From positions 8,282-72,281 of the forward strand of contig JODI01000079.1 in the NCBI GenBank assembly GCA_000720805.1: a DNA stretch of 64,000 nucleotides, written 5' to 3'. The translations under genes and the position numbers were made by a program. Positions 1 to 7,309 of this stretch are shown in pieces. Numbering within the stretch: the first letter of the stretch is position 1; each line of letters opens with the position of its first letter. The stretch is from Streptomyces violaceoruber (GTDB taxonomy: Bacteria > Actinomycetota > Actinomycetes > Streptomycetales > Streptomycetaceae). The notes beneath the pieces are model-generated. The model saw nothing but the letters and a program-made list of their open reading frames with translations. It was not told the DNA's origin and searched no databases.

Positions 1-53
1 GACGGGTCGAGGCGCTGGCCCGGGAGGCGGCGGGTCTCCGGGACGGGGCCTGA
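1..53 (+). CDS. 3' end of an unidentified gene (partial)
   Basis: The frame from base 3 reads RVEALAREAAGLRDGA and stops with TGA at 51-53. Nearly every codon ends in G or C, which fits a real Streptomyces coding end. The rest of the gene lies outside the window, so nothing can be said about function. Confidence 0.45.
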   Translation, partial: RVEALAREAAGLRDGA

Positions 54-235
54 TCAAGGGCAGGGACGGGGCCTGATCGGAGCCCGGGCCTCTATCAGGC
101 ACAGGGCCGGGCCCCGCTCAGGGGCAAGGGCACAGTCCGGATCAGGCACAGGGCCAGGCCCGGCTCAGGGGCAAGGCCACGGCCCTGATCAGACGCAGGG
201 CCAGGCCCCGATCAGCGACAGGGGCACGGATCCGA
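47..235. repeat. degenerate 47-bp tandem repeats downstream of the partial gene
   Basis: Copies at 94-129 and 141-176 (atcaggcacagggcc...ctcaggggcaagg) are near identical with a 47-bp period. Further degenerate copies built on CCTGATC / GATCAGGC occur from about 47 to 235. The tract lies between two convergent gene ends and codes for nothing I can recognise. Confidence 0.6.
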
Positions 236-247
236 TCACGCCCAGGG

Positions 248-1651
248 TCAGTGGCGCAGGTGTGACGTGTCGTTCAGGAGCCGGACGCTCGCGTTGCCGT
301 CGGCGTAGTACGCCACGACGGACAGGGAGGCCGCCGACAGTTCCATGCGGAACAGGGACTCGGGCGGTGCGCCCAGGGCGAGCCGTACGAACGTCTTGAT
401 CGGCGTGACGTGGGTGACCAGCAGGACCGTACGGCCCGCGTGCGCCGCGACCAGTTTGTCCCGGGTGGCGGCGATCCGGGTGGCGGTCGCCACGAAGCTC
501 TCCCCGCCGCCCGTGGGTTCGGCGTTCGGGTCGGCCAGCCAGGTGGTGAGGTCCTCGGGGTGGCGCTCGCGTACCTCTGCGAAGGTGAGCCCTTCCCAGG
601 CACCGAAGTCGGTCTCGCGCAGCCCGTCGTCGATCGTGACGTCGAGTCCGAGGCGGGCGGCGACGATCCCGGCCGTCTCACGGGTACGGGCCAGGGGTGA
701 GGCGACGATGCCCTGTATGGTCCCCCGCCGGGCCAACGCCTCACCGGCCCGCTCGGCCTGCTCCCGCCCGACATCGGAGAGCGACGGATCGCTCCCCCCG
801 CTCCCGGAGAACCGCTTCTGCGGCGTGAGCGGCGTCTCGCCGTGCCGCAGCAGTACGAAGGTCGCGGGCGGCCCCATGTCGGCGGGGGCCCAGCCGGGCG
901 ACGCCACGACCTTGGCGGCACGGATGTCGGCGTCGTCCTTGGCGGCACGGATGTCGGCGTCGTCCTTGGCGGCACGGACGTCGGCGTCGTCCCTGGCGGC
1001 ACGGACGTCGGCGTCGGCGTCCGCCGGCGTGACTCCCCCGCCGGGCGCCGCCACCGCTCCGCCGGCCAGGGGCTCCGCCGCCTGCCGGGAAGCCGAAGGC
1101 GCCTCAAGAGAAAGGGCCGTAGGGGAAGGGGACGTAGGAGAAGGAGCCGTGGAAGAAAGGGCCGCAGAAGAAGGAACCGCATCGGCCGGCGCCACGCGCC
1201 CGGCCAGCTCGGCCGTGGATGCCGACGCAGACCACCGCTCCCCCCGCTTCCCCGCGTCCATCGCCTCGTTGGCGAGCCGGTCCGCGTGGCGGTTCTGCTC
1301 CCGTGGGATCCACTCGTACGTCACCTGGGACGGCGGGAAGACGCGGGACGCCTCCATCGCCAGGGGCTTCATGTCGGGGTGTTTGATCTTCCAGCGGCCC
1401 GACATCTGCTCGATGACGAGCTTGGAGTCCATGCGGACGTGGACGCGGGCCGTCGGGTCGAGGGCGTGGGCGGCGTGCAGGCCGGCCAGGAGGCCGCGGT
1501 ACTCGGCGACGTTGTTGGTGGCCGTGCCGATGTACTCGGCAGTCTCCGTCAGCGTCTGGCCGGTCGCCGCGTCCAGGACCACGGAGCCGTAGCCCGCGGG
1601 CCCCGGGTTGCCCCGTGACCCGCCGTCGGCCTCGACGATGAACTCCCTCAC
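248..1651 (-). CDS. bifunctional RNase HI / acid phosphatase (histidine phosphatase)
   Basis: The N-terminal ~135 residues are an RNase HI domain that would cut RNA in RNA:DNA hybrids: the acidic residues sit in IVEADGGSRGNPGP, NVAEYRGLLAG, RMDSKLVIEQM and NRHADRLANEAMD. The C-terminal ~200 residues are a phosphoglycerate-mutase-like histidine phosphatase, with LLRHGET near residue 270 and the second histidine in LLVTHVTPIK. This fusion is a known actinobacterial protein type. The linker is low complexity and holds four copies of a 9-residue repeat (DDADIRAAK). The GTG start follows AAAGGG, 12 bp after the zinc-ribbon gene, so this is the last gene of a three-gene operon. Confidence 0.93.
   Translation of the reverse strand: MREFIVEADGGSRGNPGPAGYGSVVLDAATGQTLTETAEYIGTATNNVAEYRGLLAGLHAAHALDPTARVHVRMDSKLVIEQMSGRWKIKHPDMKPLAMEASRVFPPSQVTYEWIPREQNRHADRLANEAMDAGKRGERWSASASTAELAGRVAPADAVPSSAALSSTAPSPTSPSPTALSLEAPSASRQAAEPLAGGAVAAPGGGVTPADADADVRAARDDADVRAAKDDADIRAAKDDADIRAAKVVASPGWAPADMGPPATFVLLRHGETPLTPQKRFSGSGGSDPSLSDVGREQAERAGEALARRGTIQGIVASPLARTRETAGIVAARLGLDVTIDDGLRETDFGAWEGLTFAEVRERHPEDLTTWLADPNAEPTGGGESFVATATRIAATRDKLVAAHAGRTVLLVTHVTPIKTFVRLALGAPPESLFRMELSAASLSVVAYYADGNASVRLLNDTSHLRH
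905..1020. repeat. 27-bp in-frame tandem repeat in the RNase H/phosphatase linker
   Basis: Four copies of a 27-bp unit (core cttggcggcacggatgtcgg) encode the repeated peptide DDADIRAAK / DDADVRAAK between the two enzyme domains. The unit is a multiple of three, so copy number can change without breaking the frame. Confidence 0.8.
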
Positions 1652-1663
1652 GGCGTACGCCCT

Positions 1664-2407
1664 TTACAGACCGGACTCGGACGTACGCACCAGGATCCGG
1701 CCGCAGTTCTCGCAGCGCACCACCGTGCTGGGCGCCGCCGCGCGGATCTCGTTGATGTCGGTGATCGACAGCTCCTGGCGGCAGCCCTGGCAGGTGCGCT
1801 GGTACAGCTTGGCCGCGCCGACGCCGTTCTGCTGCTGGCGCAGCTTGTCATAGAGCTTGAGCAGGTCCACGGGGATCGCGCCGGCGATGACCTCGCGCTC
1901 CTTGGTCACGGTGGCCTCGTCGCCGTCCAGGGTCTCGACGGCGGCGTCCCGGCGGGCGGTCGCGTCGTCGATCTTCGACTGGACGGAGGAGACCCGTCCG
2001 GTCAGCTCGGTGACCCGTTCCTGCGCGGACTCGCGGCGCTCCATGACCTCCAGGACCACGTCCTCGAGGTCGCCCTGCCGCTTGGCGAGGGAGACGATCT
2101 CGCGCTGGAGGTTCTCCAGGTCCTTGGGGGAGGTGACCGCGCCGGAGTCCAGGCGCTGCTGGTCGCGGACGGCACGCTGACGCACCTGGTCGACGTCCTG
2201 CTCCGCCTTGGTCTGCTCGCGGGCGGTGTCGCTCTCCTCGGTCTGCGCGGCCACGAGCAGGTCGCGCAGCTGGGTGAGGTCCTTGGTCAGCGACTCGATC
2301 TCGGCGTGCTCGGGCAGCGACCGGCGCTTGTGCGCGAGCTGCTGGAGCCGGACGTCGAGGTCCTGGACGTCGAGGAGGCGGATCTGGTCGGCGGGCTCGG
2401 CGTTCAG
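1664..2407 (-). CDS. C4-type zinc-ribbon protein with coiled coil; CTG start
   Basis: The protein is 247 residues. Residues ~10-190 are highly charged and helical (coiled coil), and the end holds a zinc ribbon, CQGCRQELS...VVRCENCGRIL. Members of this family are taken to be nucleic-acid-associated, but no reaction is established. The start is notable: the conserved N-terminus (NAEPADQIRLLDVQ...) is reached only by starting at CTG, whose bases overlap the TGA of the Nif3-like gene (CTGA), with GGGAG seven bases upstream. The next standard start, GTG at 2254, would delete 51 residues of well-formed coiled coil. Middle gene of the Nif3/zinc-ribbon/RNase H operon. Confidence 0.85.
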   Translation of the reverse strand: MNAEPADQIRLLDVQDLDVRLQQLAHKRRSLPEHAEIESLTKDLTQLRDLLVAAQTEESDTAREQTKAEQDVDQVRQRAVRDQQRLDSGAVTSPKDLENLQREIVSLAKRQGDLEDVVLEVMERRESAQERVTELTGRVSSVQSKIDDATARRDAAVETLDGDEATVTKEREVIAGAIPVDLLKLYDKLRQQQNGVGAAKLYQRTCQGCRQELSITDINEIRAAAPSTVVRCENCGRILVRTSESGL

Positions 2408-3270
2408 TTGGGGGCTCCCAGTGGGTCAAAGGTGGTGGCGGACGCCGCGTGGGCGGTCCAGGGGTCGGTGACCGTCTTCGAGACGTGGACCCTGAGGTCC
2501 CATCCCTCACGGTCGGAGATCTCGTCGAGCTGGGCGGCGGCCAGCTCGCACCAGGGCCACTCGGTGGCCCAGTGCGCGGCGTCGATCAGCGCGGGGGAAC
2601 TGTGCGCCACGGCCGCCATGAACTCCGCGGCGGGGTGGTGGCGCAGGTCCGCGGTGAGGAAGGCGTCGACGCCGGCCGCGCGGACCTGGTCGAAGAGGCT
2701 GTCGCCGGAGCCGCCGCTGACGGCGACCGTGCGGACGGTGGCCTCCGGGTCACCGGCCACGCGGATGCCCTGCGCGGTCGCGGGCAGCCGTTCGGCGGCG
2801 CGGGCGGCGAAGTCCCGCAGCGACAGGGGGTGGTCCAGCTCGCAGACCCGGCCCAGGCCCCGGCGGCCGGCCGGATCGGTGGGGTCCGGCACCAGCGGTC
2901 GTACGACACGCAGGTCGAGGGCGCCCGCGAGGGCGTCGGAGACTCCCGGGTCGGCGGTGTCCGCGTTGGTGTGGGCCACGTGCAGCGCGATGTCGTTCTT
3001 GATCAGGGTGTGCACCACGCGGCCCTTGAAGGTGGAGGCCGCGACCGTCGTCGTACCGCGCAGATAGAGGGGGTGGTGGGTCACCAGCAGGTCGGCGCCC
3101 AGCTTGACCGCCTCGTCCACGGTCTCCCGGACCGGGTCGACGGCGAACAGGACCCGCGTGACCTCCTGGTCGGGGTCGCCCACGACGGTGCCGACCGCGT
3201 CCCAGGACTCGGCCCGCTCGGCGGGCCACAGGTTCTCCAGCGCGGTGATGACTTCAGACAGACGGGGCAC
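2404..3270 (-). CDS. Nif3-like dinuclear metal centre protein
   Basis: This is a 288-residue member of the Nif3/YbgI family (often named GTP cyclohydrolase 1 type 2 homologue), which forms toroidal hexamers with a two-metal site. Metal ligands are visible in LLVTHHPLYLRG (His65, His66) and HVAHTNADTADPG (about residue 100), and in the C-terminal AAHWATEWPWCE. The true substrate in this family is unknown. It is the first gene of a minus-strand operon and its stop overlaps the CTG start of the zinc-ribbon gene. Confidence 0.92.
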   Translation of the reverse strand: MPRLSEVITALENLWPAERAESWDAVGTVVGDPDQEVTRVLFAVDPVRETVDEAVKLGADLLVTHHPLYLRGTTTVAASTFKGRVVHTLIKNDIALHVAHTNADTADPGVSDALAGALDLRVVRPLVPDPTDPAGRRGLGRVCELDHPLSLRDFAARAAERLPATAQGIRVAGDPEATVRTVAVSGGSGDSLFDQVRAAGVDAFLTADLRHHPAAEFMAAVAHSSPALIDAAHWATEWPWCELAAAQLDEISDREGWDLRVHVSKTVTDPWTAHAASATTFDPLGAPN

Positions 3271-3507
3271 GTGGCTAGGCTACCTGGCCGTTCTCCCCCG
3301 CCGCACCGGTGGCGCCGTGGGCCGTATCGCCTCGCTCCGCCCCACACCACATCATCACCCTCCGTTACGACTCGTTACGCCCAGCACACTCGCACCGGCC
3401 TCCTCAGGCGAATCGTTCCTGGGCCATCCCTTTGTGTGAAGTGACAGTCAGTCGGTCCGCCGCCTGTGCGTACGAAAACTAGCTTCGTCGCCGGAGGTGA
3501 CCGAACG

Positions 3508-4788
3508 ATGACGGCCTGTGCGATCGAGTACGCCGCGGCGGACGACGACGGACGGACCCCGCGGCCAGCGTGCGCGATCACAGTCGACGGCTCCTACGCC
3601 GCCCGCCTCGCCCGCCGCGGCGACTCCCTTTTCCCGGAACGCTGGACACTGGACGGCCCCGAGCCGTACGCGGTGCCGCTGCCCGGCAACCAGCCGGAGG
3701 AGCCCGGCACCGAGGTCCAGCCGATGGGCGACGGCCGGGTGCTCATCCGGCGGCTGGCGGCCGGGCGGCACATCTTCTCGCTCCTGTACCCGACCGGCCC
3801 GGACACCGGTGAGCTGCCGCTGGGCACGGTCGAGTGCCCGGACGAGGGCACCCGGCTGCGGCTGCTGCCGCCCGCGCCGGGCGGCGAGAAGGCGTACGCC
3901 CTCGCCGTCGGCCCGCGTTCCAGCGCGGTGTGGCAGGTGGCGGGCGGCGCCTTCGGGCCGGAGCACCTCGCGGAGATCCCGGGCCGCTGCTCGGGCGGGG
4001 TGTGGCTGGACGGTACGGGACGGATGCTGGCGCTGGACCGGGAGGCCGGGGGCCGGACGAAGACGGTCGTGGTGGATCTGGGGCGCGGCGGCGAGGTCTC
4101 GCCCCTGCTGCAGATCGCGGCGGACAGCGACGACCGGCTGCTGCTCGCCGACCCGGACAGCGGGCTGCTGCTGATCCGCTCGGACGCACCCTCCCCGGGG
4201 CGGGACCGGCTCGGCTGGGGCGTGCTCGGCAGCACGCTGCCGGTGCGCTTCCCGGAGTGCCTGCGGGTGGACGGCTGCACGGTCACGCCGTTCGCGATCC
4301 AGCCGGGGCAGATCCTGACGCCGGAGCACTGCGCGGTGGCGCTGCGGATCGACGGTGCGCTGGGCGGCTGGGTCGGCGTGTGGCGGCCCGTGGCCCGGCA
4401 GATCCATCATCTTCCGGCGCCCGAGGGGTGGTTGGCGGGGGCCGGCCGCTGGACCGTGGACGGGGTGCTCCACCTGCCGTACGCCACCGCCGAGGCGCCG
4501 TGCGCGGTGGCCCGGGTGCCGGCACCGTCGGAGGAGACCGGGGAGACGGGAGAGACAGGAAAGACGGGGGGAACAGAGGGAACAAGGGGCGTGGGGAGTG
4601 CGGGCGCGGGGGGCCGTGGTCCGGGGGGTTCGGTCGGCGTCGAAGGGGGCGGTACGGCCGTACCGGGGGCGCCGGGGAGTTGCTCCCCGGAGTCGGGCGA
4701 ACCGTCACTGCCGGATCCTCCGGCCGCGGCGGCACCCCGCCCTGTGCCCTTGCAGGAGGCGCCGTTGGGACGTCTTGTAACGAACTAG
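3508..4788 (+). CDS. conserved hypothetical protein, beta-propeller-like
   Basis: A 426-residue soluble protein with no signal peptide or recognisable catalytic motif. Its repeated short segments (GDGRVLIRRLAAGRHIFSLL, RLLPPAPGG, RMLALDREAGG, RLLLADPDSGLLLIRSD) suggest a beta-propeller-like fold, but this is inference. The ATG at 3508 is chosen because GGAGGTGA lies seven bases upstream; an in-frame GTG at 3466 has no such site. The last ~100 residues are low complexity (Gly, Glu, Thr, Pro), including GETGETGKTGGTEGT, and are probably disordered. Function not recognised. Confidence 0.75.
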   Translation: MTACAIEYAAADDDGRTPRPACAITVDGSYAARLARRGDSLFPERWTLDGPEPYAVPLPGNQPEEPGTEVQPMGDGRVLIRRLAAGRHIFSLLYPTGPDTGELPLGTVECPDEGTRLRLLPPAPGGEKAYALAVGPRSSAVWQVAGGAFGPEHLAEIPGRCSGGVWLDGTGRMLALDREAGGRTKTVVVDLGRGGEVSPLLQIAADSDDRLLLADPDSGLLLIRSDAPSPGRDRLGWGVLGSTLPVRFPECLRVDGCTVTPFAIQPGQILTPEHCAVALRIDGALGGWVGVWRPVARQIHHLPAPEGWLAGAGRWTVDGVLHLPYATAEAPCAVARVPAPSEETGETGETGKTGGTEGTRGVGSAGAGGRGPGGSVGVEGGGTAVPGAPGSCSPESGEPSLPDPPAAAAPRPVPLQEAPLGRLVTN

Positions 4789-4884
4789 TGCCAGTTGGCG
4801 TGGCCGCCTGGATTCGGCCTGTGGGGCGCCGGTTAAACTCGCCCGGCTGTAAGAAAGATCATGTTGACGGGGTGAATTGATCCG

Positions 4885-5037
4885 ATGAGCGACGCCAGCA
4901 CGAACCAGCCGACTGCCGACGCCCAGGAGTCCACGGGACACGGCAAGCACCGGGGTCCGGTCTCGGACCACGACGGTGAGAGGGCGGCCCGCGGCCGTCA
5001 CCGCAAGCCGGTCGAGCAGGCCGAGTCGGCGGCCTGA
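4885..5037 (+). CDS. small highly charged conserved hypothetical protein (50 aa)
   Basis: ATGAGCGACGCC opens a 50-residue frame that is hydrophilic and rich in His, Arg, Lys, Asp and Glu (GHGKHRGPVSDHDGERAARG). It is likely disordered. GGGGTGA lies nine bases upstream and a strong hairpin follows ten bases after the stop, so it looks like a self-contained transcription unit. No function can be assigned. Confidence 0.6.
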   Translation: MSDASTNQPTADAQESTGHGKHRGPVSDHDGERAARGRHRKPVEQAESAA

Positions 5038-5046
5038 ACGACATAC

Positions 5047-5076
5047 GGCCCCGCCCCTCGCCCGAGGGGCGGGGCC
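5047..5076 (+). terminator. GC-rich hairpin terminator after the 50-residue gene
   Basis: A perfect 14-bp inverted repeat (5047-5060 with 5063-5076, arm ggccccgcccctcg) with a very short loop begins 10 bases after the stop. There is no T-tract, as is usual for Streptomyces terminators. Confidence 0.75.
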
Positions 5077-5097
5077 GCCTTGCGTCCGCACCCGTTC

Positions 5098-5193
5098 TGC
5101 CGTCTACGCCTGTTCCTTCGTCTACGCCCGCTCTTCCGCCTACGCCCGCTCTTCCGCCTACGCCCGTTCCTCCGTCTGCGCCCGTTCTTCCCT
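5098..5193. repeat. 18-bp tandem repeats directly after the SDR gene
   Basis: About five copies of an 18-bp unit (minus strand: gcgtaggcggaagagcgg) follow the SDR stop without a gap. Read in the SDR frame each unit encodes A-E-E-R-A followed by a stop or CAG codon, so the tract would be a tail-extending repeat if it were not full of TAGs. Confidence 0.75.
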
Positions 5194-6183
5194 CTACTCC
5201 CGTTTCAGGGCCAGTACCTCGGCCGCCGCGAAGGTCTCGCCGTCCGGGCGTCCCGCGTAGTGCGGGGTGAGCAGGGCGTCCAGTTCGTCGTACGTGAACG
5301 TCTCCTGTTTACTGTCGAACTTCGCGGACACGCGCGGCCGTTCGACGACCGCCACCATGCCGCCGTGGACGACGAGCAGCTGCCCGTTGACGCGGGCGGC
5401 GGCGGGTGAGGCCAAGTAGCCGACGAGCGGGGCGACGTGCTCGGGGGCGAGCGGGTCGAGGCCGTTCTCCGGACGTTCGAATCCCGCTCCCGCGAAGACG
5501 TCCTCGGTCATCCGGGTGCGGGCGCGCGGGCAGATGGCGTTGGCCGTGACGCCGTACTTGGCGAGCGCGAGGGCGGTGGAGGTGGTGAGGCCGACGATGC
5601 CGCCTTTCGCCGCCGCGTAGTTGGGCTGTCCGGCCGAACCGGCGAGGAACGCCTCCGAGGAGGTGTTCACGATCCGGCCGTAGACGGGGCCGCCGGTCGC
5701 CTTGGACCGCTCCCGCCAGTGCGCGGCGGCGAAGTGGGTGGTGTTGAAGTGGCCCTTGAGGTGGACGCGGATCACGGCGTCCCACTCCTGCTCGGTCATG
5801 GAGAAGACCATGCGGTCGCGCAGGATGCCCGCGTTGTTGACCAGGATGTCCAGCTTGCCGAACTCGGCGACCGCCGACTCGACCAGTTCTCCGGCCTGTC
5901 GGAAGTCGGAGACGTCGCCGGTGTGGGCGAGGGCCGTGCCGCCCGCGGCGCGGATCTCGGCGGCGACCTGTTCGGCGGGGGCGGCGGAGGCCTCGCCCGA
6001 GCCGTCGCGGCCGGGCTGCCCGTAGTCGTTGACGACGACGGCGGCACCGAGCCGGGCGAGCTCCAGCGCCTCGGCCCGGCCGAGCCCGCGTCCGGCGCCG
6101 GTGACGATCGCGGAGAGCCCCGCCAGGGGCAGCGACAGCGACATGTCGCGCTTCACCGACATGCCAGGCTTCAGATCCGACAT
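5194..6183 (-). CDS. SDR family oxidoreductase (hydroxyacyl-CoA dehydrogenase-like)
   Basis: A short-chain dehydrogenase/reductase of about 329 residues. The NAD(P) motif is VTGAGRGLGRAEALEL, followed by NNAG and the catalytic YAAAKGG with an upstream Ser (NTSSEAF). The N-terminal insert VVNDYGQPGRDGSGEASAAPAEQV is typical of the fatty-acyl/steroid multifunctional-enzyme branch, so 3-hydroxyacyl-CoA is the likely substrate class. It is the third gene of a MaoC / alcohol dehydrogenase / SDR operon, 8 bp after the dehydrogenase stop. ATG 6183 has TGAGG six bases upstream; ATGs at 6162 and 6144 are possible because the start region is duplicated. Confidence 0.9.
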   Translation of the reverse strand: MSDLKPGMSVKRDMSLSLPLAGLSAIVTGAGRGLGRAEALELARLGAAVVVNDYGQPGRDGSGEASAAPAEQVAAEIRAAGGTALAHTGDVSDFRQAGELVESAVAEFGKLDILVNNAGILRDRMVFSMTEQEWDAVIRVHLKGHFNTTHFAAAHWRERSKATGGPVYGRIVNTSSEAFLAGSAGQPNYAAAKGGIVGLTTSTALALAKYGVTANAICPRARTRMTEDVFAGAGFERPENGLDPLAPEHVAPLVGYLASPAAARVNGQLLVVHGGMVAVVERPRVSAKFDSKQETFTYDELDALLTPHYAGRPDGETFAAAEVLALKRE

Positions 6184-6191
6184 GCCGGGCC

Positions 6192-7268
6192 TCAGATCTC
6201 GATGCACGTACGCAGGGACGCCCCCGTACGCATCTGGTCGAGGGCCTCGTTGATCTCGGTCAGCGGGACCCGGTGGGTGATCAGGCCGGCCAGGTCGACG
6301 CGGCCCGCCCGCCACAGGGCGATGGTCCGCTCGTAGGAGCGCAGGACGTCACCGCCGCCGTACATGGACGGCAGGATCCGCTTCTCGTCGAAGAACAGCT
6401 CGAACATGTTGAGCTGCAGGAAGTCGTCCATGGCGCCCGCGCCGACCACGACGAGGGTGCCGCCGCGGCGGGTGTTGTCGTACGCCGTGCGGGCGGTGGC
6501 CGACTTGCCGACGACCTCGAAGACGTAGTCGAAGCCCTCGCCGGCGGTGACCTGCTGCTTGGCGTCGGGCAGTTCGTCCGGGGAGACGGCCCTGGTGGCC
6601 CCGAACGTGAGGGCGGCCTCGCGGCGCGCGGCGACGGGGTCGACGGCAACGATCTCGGCGGCGCCCTTGAGCCGTGCCCCCTGGATGGCGGAGATGCCGA
6701 CCCCGCCGCAGCCGATGACGGCGACCGACGAACCGGCCTCCACGTCCGCGGTGTTGAGCGCGGCGCCGAGCCCGGTCGTCACGCCGCAGCCGATGAGGGC
6801 GGCGATGTCGAAGGGCACGTCGTCGGGGATCGGCACCGCGCATCCGGCGTCGACGACTACCTCCTCGGTGAAGGTGCCGGTGCCCGCGAAGCCGAAGAGG
6901 TCGCCGCCGGGGCGCTTGAAGTTGGGGGTGCCCGCGTTCATGAACCCGGCCAGGCACAGTTCGGTCTGGCCGCGCTTGCAGGCGGGACACGTACCGCAGG
7001 CGGGCAGCCAGCACACGACCACCCGGTCGCCGGCCTTCAAGTGGCCGACGCCCTCGCCGACTTCGAGGATCTCGCCGGCGCCCTCGTGGCCGGGCACGAA
7101 GGGGGCCGGCTGGGGCAGGACGCCGTTCATCGCGGACAGGTCGGAGTGGCACAGTCCGGTGGCCCGTACCCGGATCCGCACCCTGCCGGGGCCGAAGCCC
7201 ACCGCCTCGACGTCGTCGAGGACCTCCAGCTTGTCCTGGCCGATCTCGTGCAGTACGGCTGCGCGCAT
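6192..7268 (-). CDS. zinc-dependent alcohol dehydrogenase (MDR family)
   Basis: A 358-residue medium-chain dehydrogenase. The catalytic zinc site is in ATGLCHSD and GHEGAGEI, the structural zinc cysteines are in CGTCPACKRGQTELC, and the NAD-binding glycines are VIGCGGVGISA. The length fits class III-like bacterial enzymes that oxidise alcohols or hydroxylated side chains. ATG 7268 is used since GGGGAG precedes it. It sits between a MaoC hydratase and an SDR in one operon with a KstR-type box upstream, so a role in lipid or steroid side-chain breakdown is inferred, not shown. Confidence 0.9.
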   Translation of the reverse strand: MRAAVLHEIGQDKLEVLDDVEAVGFGPGRVRIRVRATGLCHSDLSAMNGVLPQPAPFVPGHEGAGEILEVGEGVGHLKAGDRVVVCWLPACGTCPACKRGQTELCLAGFMNAGTPNFKRPGGDLFGFAGTGTFTEEVVVDAGCAVPIPDDVPFDIAALIGCGVTTGLGAALNTADVEAGSSVAVIGCGGVGISAIQGARLKGAAEIVAVDPVAARREAALTFGATRAVSPDELPDAKQQVTAGEGFDYVFEVVGKSATARTAYDNTRRGGTLVVVGAGAMDDFLQLNMFELFFDEKRILPSMYGGGDVLRSYERTIALWRAGRVDLAGLITHRVPLTEINEALDQMRTGASLRTCIEI

Positions 7269-7309
7269 GGTGCGGGCTCCCCTCAAGAATGGGCAGACAA
7301 AAGGGCGTC

